Shown: positions 7,875 to 17,741, numbered from the stretch's first letter. The stretch is 64,000 bases of DNA from Streptomyces sp. NBC_00250 (GCF_036192275.1 NZ_CP108088.1:186001-250000); one strand, 5' to 3'. Translations and numbers: made by a program. Notes: generated by a model not told the origin, from the sequence alone.

Positions 7875-9377
7875 TCACCGAGATACGGGACCGCCTCCAG
7901 GCGCAGCACTTTCGCCGGACGGTGCGTGGACGTCCGGACGAAGGGACAGGGGCAGGAGTGTTTCGGCGGCTGCCGCAGCCGCGTCCCTCGCATGGCCGCG
8001 AGCGGCGGTGGCCAGGGTGGCGTCGCCCAGCGAATCGGCGAGACGAGCCCGAGCCGCCCAGTTGTACGAGCTGTCGGGCCGAAGCCCGATCCGCTCGCTG
8101 ATGAGCACGCGGGCCAGTTCATGCCGTCCGGAGCCGAGGGCGGAGTCGATCAGGGTCTTCTGGAGCGCGTCGCGCTGCGCATGACTGCCCCCGAACTCGT
8201 GCAGCCTACGGCGCAGCGGCCACAGGAGCTCTACGACGGTGGCGTGCTTCCCCTGCCCGTGGGCCACCAGCGCTTCGCACACGGGCAGACCGATGTCCGC
8301 GGTCATCCGTCTGTTGGTGACGCTGTCCGGACCCCCCTGGGCAAGCCATCGCCGTCGGTCGGCGATGAGCCGCGCCGCCTCCGCGAGTCGCCCGGCGCCC
8401 ACATAGGACATGACGGCGTGCACGTCGTTGAACGCGTAGAACGGTGGATCGGCTCGCGCAGCCCACGCATCGGCCAGCGCCACGAAGCGCGGGCCGGACT
8501 CCCGTCCCGCGAGTCGGATCCGCCACAGCAGCGCTGCGGCATCCAGCAGTTCCATGGCCACGCCGGCCGACCCGTCGTTGTGCAGGGCGGCGTCGTAGAT
8601 GCTCAAGGCGGTGTCGGTGTCCCCCGCCTCCAAGGCGTACAGGGAGTAGTGCCACCAGTTGTGCACGTTCAGGTAATTGCCCTGCGCCCAGTCCTCGCGG
8701 CGGGCATCGAGGTAGCCGATGCCTTCCGACACCCGTCCCTGCATCTCGTAGGTGTGCACCACGGCGTGGATCGCCCAGACGTCGCGAGGGTTCTGCTCGA
8801 CCGCGGCGAGTCCCGCCTCCTCGGCCAAGCGGTAGTGACCCGACTCCTCCAACCCGAACGCGTACATGCCCAACACCAGGCCGCGGTGGGGGTCGGCGGC
8901 GTCCCAGGCCGAGAGGGCTCCCCCGATGCGATCACGCAGGCGGACCGAGTCGCCGGTGAAGAAGTCCAGCTGGTGCCCCACGGCCAGCGCGAGCGCGTCC
9001 CTCGGGCACACCAGGGACAACTCCTCCAGCAGCCCGCCGGCACGGTGCAGATCTCCGGCCAGCCATGCCTCGGCCGCGGCGACGTGCAGGCGCTCCCGCA
9101 CGGGCAGGGACGAGCCGTCCACGCCGGCCGCGTACCGGCCGAACCGCTGCCGCGCGGCGAGGGCGTCGCCGGGCTCCGTGCCCAACGCCCCGAGATAGGC
9201 GGCGAAGGACTGGACAAGAGGTGAGGTCGGCGCGCTTTCGAGAGCGTCACCGACCGCCTGCTCCACCTCGGGGTCGAAGTGGAGCAGGGAGTCGACGGCC
9301 CGGTCCAGTGTGCTGCCGTCTCCTGGGTGCACTCGTGCAAGGGATTGCCGTACCGGTCTGTCACCATCAGAGATCAC
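7875..9377 (-). CDS. TTC38-like tetratricopeptide-repeat protein with an apparent N-terminal frameshift
   Basis: The open frame from GTG 9377 gives 500 residues. The body matches the TTC38 family by eye: LLHFDPEVEQAVGDAL, ERLHVAAAEAWLAGD, HQLDFFTGDSVRLRDRI, HAVVHTYEMQGRVSEGIGYLDARREDW, HNWWHYSLYALEAGD. The expected N-terminus, however, lies in another frame: ATG 9367, with ribosome site GAGGTGAT, reads MVTDRYGNPLHECTQETAA. Its frame must shift near 9309 to reach LDRAVDSLLHF; one extra base would join them. Either the first 25 or so residues of the open frame are artefactual, or a base is missing in the gene or the assembly. These helical-repeat proteins are cytoplasmic and of unknown role. 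It ends convergently to the oxidoreductase. Confidence 0.75.
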   Translation of the reverse strand: MISDGDRPVRQSLARVHPGDGSTLDRAVDSLLHFDPEVEQAVGDALESAPTSPLVQSFAAYLGALGTEPGDALAARQRFGRYAAGVDGSSLPVRERLHVAAAEAWLAGDLHRAGGLLEELSLVCPRDALALAVGHQLDFFTGDSVRLRDRIGGALSAWDAADPHRGLVLGMYAFGLEESGHYRLAEEAGLAAVEQNPRDVWAIHAVVHTYEMQGRVSEGIGYLDARREDWAQGNYLNVHNWWHYSLYALEAGDTDTALSIYDAALHNDGSAGVAMELLDAAALLWRIRLAGRESGPRFVALADAWAARADPPFYAFNDVHAVMSYVGAGRLAEAARLIADRRRWLAQGGPDSVTNRRMTADIGLPVCEALVAHGQGKHATVVELLWPLRRRLHEFGGSHAQRDALQKTLIDSALGSGRHELARVLISERIGLRPDSSYNWAARARLADSLGDATLATAARGHARDAAAAAAETLLPLSLRPDVHAPSGESAAPGGGPVSR

Positions 9378-9645
9378 CTCGACGTGTCCACGGCGTGGTT
9401 ACGAGAAGCAGGGCAGCGGGAACACCACCGCACCCCTCATGAAGCCACCACCGGCACGGCCGGCGCCACCCGGACATGCGCGATCCGGCGAAGTGCCATG
9501 ATCTGCCTCACCGTTCCACCGGTGGTGCGTTCTCGCATGAAACCGCCCGCCTCCGTGGAACGATCCCTGGCCGGAGACCCGCCGCCGGACGTCCAGGGCC
9601 TAGGATGCCCGGGTTCGAACGTGCGGGGCATCGGGGGTACGTGGC

Positions 9646-10644
9646 ATGAGCGGTTACGGCAGCGGTGGGTACGGCGACCCGGCGGCGAGCAGCGGCGCGA
9701 ACCCACCGCAGAGACGCCCCTATGCGCCTCCAGTGCCCCCGCGGGGGCACCCGAACGCCCCCTTCGGTCCGCCGCAGGGATATCCGTACGCGCAGTCCGG
9801 CCCTCCGCCGGGATACCCGTACACACAATCCGGCCCTCCGCCGGGATACCCGTACGCGCCGGGATACGCACCGGTCCCGATGCCGCGCGCAGAGCCCTCG
9901 CGGGCCCGGAAGATCCTCCGCGGCCTCTACAACCCCCTGTACGCCGCCCAGCGGACCTTCCGCCCTTCGCGCCCCGGGATCGTCGACGATCGGGAGGTCC
10001 GCAGGCTCCAGTTGTGGCGGACCGGGCTGGGACTCGTCGCCTGGGTGGGTCTGATGCTCACCTACAAGGCCATCGCGACCGCCGACGACGTCCAGGGCGT
10101 GGCGAGCGAGCGCCTCGACCAGAGCTGGTCCAGCGTGCTGGTACTCGTCTGCACCTTCCCCGTAGTGGTCGGCGCCTTCGTGGCAGCCGCCAGGGACGGC
10201 TTGCGCCGGGTGTACCTGCGCCGGGCCCTGCGTCCCCTCGGCTCGGTCTTCGCCATCATGGGGTCCATGGGCACCTCCGCCCTCGCCATGGCCCCGGAGT
10301 TGGCGGGCCTGCGCGACGCCGTGGGGCTTCCCGGGAGGATCCTCATCGTCGTGCTGTGCCTGTGGTCGATCGGCTTCGCGCTCTACGGCATCGGACTGTC
10401 GTTGGTGCACGTGTTCCGCACCGCCGACATCCACGAAGTGCTGCCGCCGATCCTCGCCGGCGTCCTGGTGTGGGAGATGGCCCTGCTGGATGTGATCACC
10501 GGAGCCTACGACCAGGTCCCGACGGGAGCCCGGGTGATCTTCATCCTCGGCGCCCCCGTCACGGTGACGGCCTTGTCGTGCTGGGAGCTGTACCGGCTAC
10601 GGCGCCACCACGGACTCACACTGCGCACGGCCCTGCGACGCTGA
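9646..10644 (+). CDS. Membrane protein with a Gly/Pro/Tyr-rich cytoplasmic N-terminus
   Basis: A 332-residue protein from ATG 9646. Residues 1-80 are disordered and repeat-rich, with three copies of GYPYxQSGPPP-like units encoded by 33-bp DNA repeats (about 9778-9860). After a basic stretch (SRARKILRGLYNPLYAAQRTF) come about six hydrophobic segments between residues 123 and 320. Pro/Tyr-rich heads on multi-span proteins are frequent in Streptomyces and may mediate protein clustering, but no function is known. It is possibly co-oriented with the TehA-like gene that follows. Confidence 0.65.
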   Translation: MSGYGSGGYGDPAASSGANPPQRRPYAPPVPPRGHPNAPFGPPQGYPYAQSGPPPGYPYTQSGPPPGYPYAPGYAPVPMPRAEPSRARKILRGLYNPLYAAQRTFRPSRPGIVDDREVRRLQLWRTGLGLVAWVGLMLTYKAIATADDVQGVASERLDQSWSSVLVLVCTFPVVVGAFVAAARDGLRRVYLRRALRPLGSVFAIMGSMGTSALAMAPELAGLRDAVGLPGRILIVVLCLWSIGFALYGIGLSLVHVFRTADIHEVLPPILAGVLVWEMALLDVITGAYDQVPTGARVIFILGAPVTVTALSCWELYRLRRHHGLTLRTALRR

Positions 10645-10837
10645 CCCGCTCTCGCGGTGCGCCGTCCGTCCCCGCCGTCCGGTCGTTCAGCAGCGCCCCT
10701 TCGACCGCGGTCTCCAGTTCCGCGAACCGTCGTACCGGATTCCCCGTAGAGCCGAGAGAGTGCCCCTCCACCCGTTTCCACCCGTTCCTCCGCCCCGACG
10801 ACTGGCGGGGCGCCAGGAGCAGCGATGCGATGGGGAC

Positions 10838-11866
10838 ATGCAGGAGCGCGAGCATGTCATGAACCGGTACGCCGGGCACTGGGCCGCGTGGCCGCCGGTG
10901 ACCGGTGCCGCGGTCATGGCCACCGGCATCCTGTCGGTCGGTCTGAGCCTGGCCGGCTTCGAGGTGGTCTCCGTGGTGGCGCTGTGCCTGGCCACGGCGC
11001 TGTGGCTGCTGCTGGCGTTCGGCTTCACGGCCCTGCTCCTCGGGGACCGGCGCCGCTGGGCGGTGACCGCCGACACCCCTCCGGCCCTGACCGCGGTGGC
11101 TGCCACGACGGTGCTCGGCGTCCGCTTCGAGGGCCTCGGCCTCACTCCGGTGGCCGTGTCACTCCTGGTGCTCGCCGCGGTGGTGTGGCCCGTGATGCTG
11201 GTCGCCGTCCTCCGGCACCTGCCCCGGCGGGCACCGGGCGCCGTGTTCCTGATCTGTGTGGCCACCCAAGGGCTCGCGGTGCTGTGTGCCGTCCTCGCGC
11301 CGGAAGCCGGCGACTGGCTTGCTCGGGTGGCCCTCGGCCTGTTCCTGCTGGGACTCGTGTTGTACGTCGACGCCCTGGCCAGATTCGATGTTCGCCAGGT
11401 GGTGACGGGCGCGGGCGACCAATGGATCGCGGGCGGGGCCCTGGCGATCTCGGCGCTCACCGGATCGAAGCTCCTTGCCTCGGGCATCTGGTCGGGCGGC
11501 GCGGCCACCACGCTGCGCACGACCACCCTTGTCCTGGTGGCGCTTGATCTGGCCTGGTACGCAGTGCTGCTGTGCGCCGAGTTCGCCCGCCCGCGCCTCG
11601 GCTACGACGTCCGTCGTTGGGCGACGGTCTTCCCGCTCGGCATGACGGCGGTGGCCTCCCTTTCGGTCGCGGCCGCCACCGGAGTCGCGTGGCTGGAAGC
11701 GTTGGGGCGCGTACTGCTGTGGATCGCCGTCGCCGTGTGGCTTCCGACCTCCTACTGTTTCGCCCGCTCGCTCATGGGGCACGCCCGTGACCGCTCCTCA
11801 CCCGCTGTCGGCGACCGGCGACCGCCCCGGATCCGACGTACTCCAGGGGATCGGCATCCCCGGTAG
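10838..11866 (+). CDS. TehA/SLAC1-family transporter (tellurite resistance/C4-dicarboxylate type)
   Basis: About 342 residues with roughly ten hydrophobic helices starting at WAAWPPVTGAAVMATGILSVGL, a motif typical of the TDT/SLAC1 family. Later helices include FRTAG-less repeats such as IAGGALAISALTG and WATVFPLGMTAVASLSVA, both family hallmarks. Members move small anions (tellurite, malate, sulfite, chloride) across the cytoplasmic membrane. ATG 10838 is chosen; ATG 10859 is also possible, and neither ribosome site is strong. The C-terminal 25 residues are basic and cytoplasmic. Substrate unknown. Confidence 0.78.
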   Translation: MQEREHVMNRYAGHWAAWPPVTGAAVMATGILSVGLSLAGFEVVSVVALCLATALWLLLAFGFTALLLGDRRRWAVTADTPPALTAVAATTVLGVRFEGLGLTPVAVSLLVLAAVVWPVMLVAVLRHLPRRAPGAVFLICVATQGLAVLCAVLAPEAGDWLARVALGLFLLGLVLYVDALARFDVRQVVTGAGDQWIAGGALAISALTGSKLLASGIWSGGAATTLRTTTLVLVALDLAWYAVLLCAEFARPRLGYDVRRWATVFPLGMTAVASLSVAAATGVAWLEALGRVLLWIAVAVWLPTSYCFARSLMGHARDRSSPAVGDRRPPRIRRTPGDRHPR

Positions 11867-12037
11867 CGTGACCATCCGCTGCGTGGCGTGACCGCGCGCC
11901 CCGGAACCTCCAGGAAGCCGGGAGAGCGCTCCACCACACCAGCCGAGCCACAACCTTTACGGCTCTTCCGCGTGCGGGTTTACCATTTATCGCCGCCCGA
12001 ACCGACCGGACGGCGCCCAGGACAAGGCAGGCGGGAC

Positions 12038-14584
12038 ATGTCGACCACAAGCCGCGTCGATCAGCGCGAAGCCGCTCAGCGTGAAGCCGTCGACGCGGTC
12101 CTGCGGGCCCTCGAACTGCCCGCACGATCACTTGTGCCCGAGCGAGGGCTCCGGACCCAGGTCATCATGGCGACAGGATCCGGGAAGACCCGGGTGGCGG
12201 TCCGCAGCGCGGAGGAGCTCCATGCCGGCCGTGTCCTGGTACTCGTGCCCTCACTGGACCTGCTCTCCCAGACCGAGGCCGCATGGCGTGCGGGGGGCCG
12301 TCGTGGCCCGATGATCGGGGTCTCCTCCCTACGGGGCGAGGAGGCGTCCTTCCCCAACACCACGGACGTCGACGAGCTGGTGGAGTGGACCCGCGGCCTG
12401 GACAAAGTCACCGTCTACGCCACCTACGCCAGCCTGGGTCTCGGCACGCTGGAGCGGGCGCATGCCGCCGGGCTTTCCGCCTGGGACCTGATCGTGGTCG
12501 ACGAGGCGCACCGGACCTCGGGCCGGATCGGGAAACCCTGGGCGGTCGTCCACGACAACCAGAGAATTCCCTCGCTGCGCCGCCTCTACATGACGGCCAC
12601 GCCCCGACTGTGGCAGCACGGGGACGAGGACGGGGCGAGCGCGCCCGGTGACCTGGTCGCGAGCATGGACGACGACCCCGGCGGGGCCTTCGGCAGCCGC
12701 TGCTACACCTTGACGCTCTCCGCGGCGATCGACCGGGGAATCTGCGCCCCCTACCAGGTCGTGTGCGTCGACGTCGCCGACACCCAGCTCCAAGCCGCGC
12801 AGCTCCTGGGCACGGAAGGGCGCTCCGAGGAGGTCCGCGGGGCCCGGCTCGCCGCCCTGCAGACCGCCCTGGTGAAGGCGTCCTCCGAGGAGGGCTTCCG
12901 CAGGACGCTCGTCTTCCACCACGTCGTGAAGGAGGCCGAGGCGTTCGCCGCCGGCCTTGCGGCCGTCGCCGCACAGCTGCACGCCGCCGACCCCGAGCTG
13001 TACCCCGAGACGATCCGGGCCGACTGGCTGTGCGGCGAGCACAAGCCGCTTCACCGGCGCCGCGTGCTCGGCGAGTTCGCCGACGGGATCGCCTCGGACG
13101 GCACCGTGGTGGAGAAGAGCTATCTGGGGTCCGTGAGAGTCCTCGGGGAAGGCGTGGACACCAAGAACTGCGACTCCGTCTACTGGGCCGACGTACGCGG
13201 CTCCATGCCCGACCTGGTCCAGGCAGTAGGGCGGGCGCTGCGGATGCAGCCGGGCGAAGGGAAGACGGCGTCGCTCGTGGTACCGATCCTCCTCGGACCG
13301 GGCGAAACGGCCGACACCATGCTCACCTCCCGGGCCTACGGCGGGCTCGCCAAGCTCCTGGAGGCGCTGCGGGCCCACGACGCTCGGGTCGTGGAAGCCC
13401 TCGCCGAGCAGCAGGCCCCCAGCCACTCCAAGCCCGTCGTGACAGACGAGGAAGGCAGGAGGCCGGAAGGGAGCTCAGGGGGCGTCAGTGCCCCCGCCAA
13501 GGCCCTGTTGAAGTTCTCCACGCCGCGCGACCCGGCCGTCCTCGCCGCGTTCATCAGCCTGCGTGTCCTCGACCCCGAGCACGAGCACTGGCGGCGCGGA
13601 GTGGAAGCCGCCGTCATCTACGCCCGCGAGCACGGCGACCTCCGCGTGCCCTTCACGTACCGCGTCCCAGAGGGTGAAGAGGCGGAAGGAGTCGGGTGGC
13701 CGACCTCGCTCGCAGGCTTCCCCCTCGGGCAGTGGACCGCCGACGCGCGCCGGTTGTACGCGCGCGGCGACATGGACCAAGGCCGTATCGCCCGGCTGGA
13801 GACACTCGGCATGGTCTGGTCGCACTTCGACGTCGCCTGGGAGGAGGGTCTGTCGGCGGCGCGCGGGTGGGCCGCCGAGCACGGCCACCTCCTGGCCCCG
13901 CTCGACGCCGCCCACCAGGGCTACAAGGTCGGCATCTGGCTGAAGAACGCCCGCGCCGCCAACCGGCGAGCCCAGGACCTCGAACAACGCCAGGCCCAGG
14001 GACTCCCCGTCGAGTCATGGACCCGGACCCTGCCGCCGGAACGACGTGAGCAACTCGAAACGATCGACCCCTCCTGGTGCCCGGCCTGGCCGGTGGAATG
14101 GCAGCGCGCCTTCCACCTCACCCGCCTCCACCTCGAGGAGATCGGCAGCGAACTGCCCACCCGCCCGGGCGTCGTCATGCACCAGGGCGAAGATCTCGGA
14201 CGCTGGGTCCGCGCGCAGCGCCTCGGCTGGGACAAGCTCACGAGCGTGCAGCAGTGGATGTGCGAGCAGGTCCTCGGCATCAGGCCCGCCGGCGAGGACG
14301 AGAAGCCCAAGCCGCGGACGAGCCAGGCGGAGAAGTGGGCCGTCCACTACGCCGCGGCCCGACAGTTCCACACACGCGAAGGACACCTGGACGTACCCCG
14401 CAAACACATCGAGACCATCACCCTGAGCAGGTACGGGGGCGGGGACGAGGACGGGGACGGGGACGGCCGAGAAGAACGCGAGATCAAGCTCGGAGCCTGG
14501 ATCAACAACCAGCGCACCCGAGCCGCGTCCCTGACCCGGGAGCGGACCGAGCGGCTGTCCGCCATCGACATGCGATGGCCGTAG
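12038..14584 (+). CDS. DEAD/DEAH-box helicase with four C-terminal helicase-associated (HA) domains
   Basis: An 848-residue protein from ATG 12038. The helicase core occupies about residues 1-420: Walker A ATGSGKTR, motif II VVDEAHR (DEAH), motif III YMTATPRLW, and motif VI QAVGRALRMQPGE. After a linker come four HA repeats of the W...A....HG.L.VP...G..LGxW...R pattern, beginning near WRRGVEAAVIYAREHGDL, AWEEGLSAARGWAAEHGHL, WQRAFHLTRLHLEE and WAVHYAAARQFHTREGHL. HA domains are probable nucleic-acid-binding helices. The family is abundant in Streptomyces, often near chromosome ends and in accessory regions. A run of GGGGACGGGGACG (about 14440-14467) encodes an Asp/Gly patch within the last repeat. 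Confidence 0.88.
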   Translation: MSTTSRVDQREAAQREAVDAVLRALELPARSLVPERGLRTQVIMATGSGKTRVAVRSAEELHAGRVLVLVPSLDLLSQTEAAWRAGGRRGPMIGVSSLRGEEASFPNTTDVDELVEWTRGLDKVTVYATYASLGLGTLERAHAAGLSAWDLIVVDEAHRTSGRIGKPWAVVHDNQRIPSLRRLYMTATPRLWQHGDEDGASAPGDLVASMDDDPGGAFGSRCYTLTLSAAIDRGICAPYQVVCVDVADTQLQAAQLLGTEGRSEEVRGARLAALQTALVKASSEEGFRRTLVFHHVVKEAEAFAAGLAAVAAQLHAADPELYPETIRADWLCGEHKPLHRRRVLGEFADGIASDGTVVEKSYLGSVRVLGEGVDTKNCDSVYWADVRGSMPDLVQAVGRALRMQPGEGKTASLVVPILLGPGETADTMLTSRAYGGLAKLLEALRAHDARVVEALAEQQAPSHSKPVVTDEEGRRPEGSSGGVSAPAKALLKFSTPRDPAVLAAFISLRVLDPEHEHWRRGVEAAVIYAREHGDLRVPFTYRVPEGEEAEGVGWPTSLAGFPLGQWTADARRLYARGDMDQGRIARLETLGMVWSHFDVAWEEGLSAARGWAAEHGHLLAPLDAAHQGYKVGIWLKNARAANRRAQDLEQRQAQGLPVESWTRTLPPERREQLETIDPSWCPAWPVEWQRAFHLTRLHLEEIGSELPTRPGVVMHQGEDLGRWVRAQRLGWDKLTSVQQWMCEQVLGIRPAGEDEKPKPRTSQAEKWAVHYAAARQFHTREGHLDVPRKHIETITLSRYGGGDEDGDGDGREEREIKLGAWINNQRTRAASLTRERTERLSAIDMRWP

Positions 14585-14715
14585 CCGTTGGCAGCTCGAC
14601 GTCGGACCTCACACCGGCCCGCAGAGAGCCCCACAGCCCGGCCCGTCCAGCTACGGAAGGCCGTCCGAGGACGGGTGTGATCGTCCATGGTGGTTGATCG
14701 ATTGCAGTCGTTCGG

Positions 14716-15531
14716 TCAGGCCAGATGCGCAAGCAACAGTTCGAGGAGTCGTTCGGGACTGCGGAGCGGCAGGTAGTGGTCGGCGTCGCGGACGACCACG
14801 CCGCGGGCAACGGGTATGTCGGCGACCAGCCGGTCGGCGATCGCTGCGATCTCCGGGTGGTCCTGCTCGCCGTGGACGACCAGGGCCGGCGCGGCGATGT
14901 CGCACAGTCGCGATTCGGCGTTGCGGTCCGGGAAGCGTGCGAAGAACGGTTCGCCGGCGACTCGGCGTTCGGCGTTGTCCGCCACCATCGCCTCGATGAG
15001 CTCTCCGCCGGCCGCCGTGCGGCCCAGCGAAGCCCAGACCGACAGTTCCAGCGCGGCGAGGGCCGCCGCGTCCCGCTGTCGGCGGGCGGCGGCGTAGGCC
15101 GAGGAGTGCGGGTCCTGCGGCCAGACGTGTCCGCTGACCGACGCACCGACCAGGACCAGTGAGCTGACCCGGGCGGGGTGGGCCAGCGCGAAGTCCAGCG
15201 CCGTCTCCCCTCCCATGCTCAGCCCGACCAGCGCGGCGCGATCCAGGCCGAAGTGGTCGAGGACGGCGCCCAGGTCCTCGACGTCGTCGAAGGGCCGGTC
15301 CGGCAGGCTGGAGCGCCCCAGACCGCGGGCGTCGTAGCGGACGACGTCGTGGTGACGGGCCAGTTCCGGAACAACCGCATCCCACAGGCGGGCATCCATG
15401 CCCGCGCCGTGCAGCAGGACGACCGGGCTGCCGATGCCGCGGCGTTCGGCCCACAGCCGGCCGCCGCCCGGGGCGGGAATGTCGACTTCGGCTGCCCCTA
15501 AGGGCGTCGGCCTTTCGGTGTTCGATCTCAT
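14716..15531 (-). CDS. Alpha/beta-hydrolase
   Basis: A 271-residue cytoplasmic protein with a complete hydrolase-fold triad by pattern: oxyanion-hole HGAG at 41-44, nucleophile elbow GLSMG with Ser at about 105, acid Asp at about 224 (HGEQDHPE) and His at about 252 (DADHYLPL). The cap region (about 135-200) is Ala-rich. The substrate is not predictable; close relatives include esterases, lactonases and haloperoxidase-like enzymes. It starts at ATG 15531, next to a small ATGATCACGTCAT near-palindrome that might be an operator. Confidence 0.85.
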   Translation of the reverse strand: MRSNTERPTPLGAAEVDIPAPGGGRLWAERRGIGSPVVLLHGAGMDARLWDAVVPELARHHDVVRYDARGLGRSSLPDRPFDDVEDLGAVLDHFGLDRAALVGLSMGGETALDFALAHPARVSSLVLVGASVSGHVWPQDPHSSAYAAARRQRDAAALAALELSVWASLGRTAAGGELIEAMVADNAERRVAGEPFFARFPDRNAESRLCDIAAPALVVHGEQDHPEIAAIADRLVADIPVARGVVVRDADHYLPLRSPERLLELLLAHLA

Positions 15532-15788
15532 GACGTGATCATCTCAGAACGCTCGAACACGGAGAGGGCTGCCAGGCGCCCCGCCTCCAGTCGGTCCACA
15601 GCGTGCCCATGCCCATGCCCACGACCGAACTTCCGCTCTTGTCCGTCCTCGGAGCGCGGCCCCGCCTGCCACGCGCCCCGCCCCCGTGCGGGCCCGACCA
15701 TGTCCACCGGCAAGGGCTGTTCACTCTTCCCAGTGGCGCGGGGTGATGCCGTGGTCAGGCCCCGGACCGCTCGGGCAGCGTGATCGTC

Positions 15789-16352
15789 ATGCAGCCCCGC
15801 CGTACGACGTCCCTCATCCTCGCCGCGCTCCTCACCAGCGGATGCGTCGCCATCCCCGACTCCCCGGCCTCACGTCCGCCGGTCCGGCCCGCAGAGCTCG
15901 CGCCTGCGGCCGAGCGGCCCCCCACCGCCATCCCGGCATGGCCCGACGCCACCCCGGCGGCGCCCCGCGAAGACTTGGCCACCACCCCTCCCCAACCCCG
16001 ATCCCAGCCCCGGACCGCGCCCAAGACCGCGCCCGCGCCCCCGCCTGCTGTTCCAGCGGCCCGTCATGTCGCAGGGCAGCCGAGGCAGTCGGACGACGCC
16101 AAGCCCGTACGGGAAGCCGCGCCGAAGAAACACCGGCCGAAGACGGCGACGCGGAAGCCGTCTCGCCCGTCTGTCCGGAAGACCGGCGACGACCCGGCAC
16201 CGCAGCCGCCTGAAAAGCAGCGGGCGCCCGCTCCCCGGCAGCTCCCGGCAGCCGGCCAGGTGCCCGAAATGCGCCAGCTCTGCCGACAGGCCCAGCGCAT
16301 CCACACGCCCATGGGAGCCGGAGACCTCTGCCGAAACATCTACGGTTCCTGA
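15789..16352 (+). CDS. Proline-rich secreted lipoprotein
   Basis: About 187 residues from ATG 15789; a GTG three codons upstream (15780) is possible. The signal is MQPRRTTSLILAALLTSGC with lipobox TSGC. The middle 120 residues are Pro/Ala/Lys-rich and unstructured, like a wall-spanning tether. The last 30 residues (VPEMRQLCRQAQRIHTPMGA...LCRNIYG) are folded-looking with two cysteines and appear to be the conserved part. Likely anchored outside the membrane with its C-terminus reaching into or through the wall. Function unknown. Confidence 0.65.
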   Translation: MQPRRTTSLILAALLTSGCVAIPDSPASRPPVRPAELAPAAERPPTAIPAWPDATPAAPREDLATTPPQPRSQPRTAPKTAPAPPPAVPAARHVAGQPRQSDDAKPVREAAPKKHRPKTATRKPSRPSVRKTGDDPAPQPPEKQRAPAPRQLPAAGQVPEMRQLCRQAQRIHTPMGAGDLCRNIYGS

Positions 16353-16490
16353 CCACCAGAGCGGACGACCGCACCACGACCCCGGAGCAATCCGCGAGGT
16401 GGCCGCGGTCGTCCGCCCGGCTCCGGAGGCGGTTCAGTCCTCGCCGAATCTCCACGCCGGGCGGGGGGGCTCCTGACGCCTGCCCTCTGG

Positions 16491-17741
16491 CTATCCCGCC
16501 ACTTCCGCAGCAACACCCGGCTTCGGCCGGGTCCGTTCGCCCCAGCGGGCGAGAGACGGGCCGGCAGCACCCAGCGCCGCGAAGAACACCGCCAGCAGCA
16601 ACCAGCCTTTCGTCCCGAGGCCGAGCACCACAGTGGTGAGGATCGCGGGGGCAAGGGCCTGGCCCGCGCTGAAGCCGAGACCGAGGACACCTTGGTACTG
16701 GCCCTGGGCGTGGTCGGGGGCAAGACCGAAGCCCAGGGCGAAGCACGCCGATGACTCCCAGACCTCTCCCAGGCTGTGGACGAAGATCGCTGCCAGGACC
16801 AGTCCCGCCGCGGCCCAGACCGGGGTGTACGCCGCCACCGCCATCATCGGGCAGCTGACGAGGAAGAGCAGCCCCGCAGTGCGAAACGCCCTGCCGCCGT
16901 CGTGCAGGGTCTCGATACGCGAGCCGATCCTGGTCTGCATCAGCACGCAGAAGGCGGAATTGACGGCGAACAGCGCGGCCACAGTCCAGCGCGGCGCTTC
17001 GGTGTGCTCGGAGATCCAGATCGGCAGGAGCAGGGAAACCACCGGGTATTGCAGTCCCATGGCCCCGTAGAGGGCGGTGAACGCCAAGAACGGACGGTCC
17101 GCGAAAGCGAGCCAGCGCCGCTGTTGCGGCGGTGCTGCCAGTACCGGATAGCGGGGCAGCAGGAGCAGAAGCACCGCGCACAGGGCGAAGCTCGCCGCGT
17201 TGCCGAGGATCAGCGTGACATAGGCGCCGCGGGTGTTCGCGGCCAGCGCCAGCCCGGCGCCCACCGTTCCCAGGACGACGCCCAGGTTGACGAAGGTGCG
17301 CAGCTTCGCCCGGAACATGGCCGGGCGATCACCCCCGACCCGGACCACCAGAGCGCCCCAGGCCGCCCCGCCGGCCGACGCGGCGATCTGGTCGACGGTC
17401 GCGATGGCCGTGAGCGCGGCCCAGCTGTCGACGAGGACGAGAGCCGCCATCGACACCGCCTGGACGGCGAGGGCCAGCATCATGATCGTGCGCGCCCCGC
17501 GCCGATCGGCGAGATGTCCCCCCGGTATCCCCGCGAACAGGCCGATCAATCCCGCGATGGTGAGCGCCGCGCCGACTTGCATGGCCGGCAGTCCCACGAC
17601 GAAAGTGAAATAGAGGGCCGACGCCGCGTTGAACAGACCATTGCCGACCCGGTTGACGAAACTGGCGGCGACCAGCACACGCTCAGGCCTGCTGTCCCCC
17701 GCCACGCGGGCTATTCGGTCGAAGTGGCTGCGCTTGATCAT
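16491..17741 (-). CDS. MFS transporter
   Basis: About 416 residues if started at ATG 17741 (MIKRSHFDRIARVAGDSRP); GTG 17771 is the alternative, and neither has a clear ribosome site. Twelve hydrophobic helices are visible. The loop 2-3 signature GIPGGHLADRRGARTIMM is the MFS A-motif, and a matching central loop follows helix 6. It resembles actinobacterial drug-exporter-type MFS proteins; substrate not predictable. It stands apart from its neighbours. Confidence 0.82.
   Translation of the reverse strand: MIKRSHFDRIARVAGDSRPERVLVAASFVNRVGNGLFNAASALYFTFVVGLPAMQVGAALTIAGLIGLFAGIPGGHLADRRGARTIMMLALAVQAVSMAALVLVDSWAALTAIATVDQIAASAGGAAWGALVVRVGGDRPAMFRAKLRTFVNLGVVLGTVGAGLALAANTRGAYVTLILGNAASFALCAVLLLLLPRYPVLAAPPQQRRWLAFADRPFLAFTALYGAMGLQYPVVSLLLPIWISEHTEAPRWTVAALFAVNSAFCVLMQTRIGSRIETLHDGGRAFRTAGLLFLVSCPMMAVAAYTPVWAAAGLVLAAIFVHSLGEVWESSACFALGFGLAPDHAQGQYQGVLGLGFSAGQALAPAILTTVVLGLGTKGWLLLAVFFAALGAAGPSLARWGERTRPKPGVAAEVAG

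Noticed and set aside
9778..9860. Possible CRISPR-like repeats
   Set aside because: The 33-bp repeats are in frame and encode GYPYxQSGPPP units of a membrane protein; there are no spacers.
11940..12037. Promoter hexamers TTTACG and TACCAT before the helicase gene
   Set aside because: Spacing of 19 bases and weak matches; not enough to annotate.
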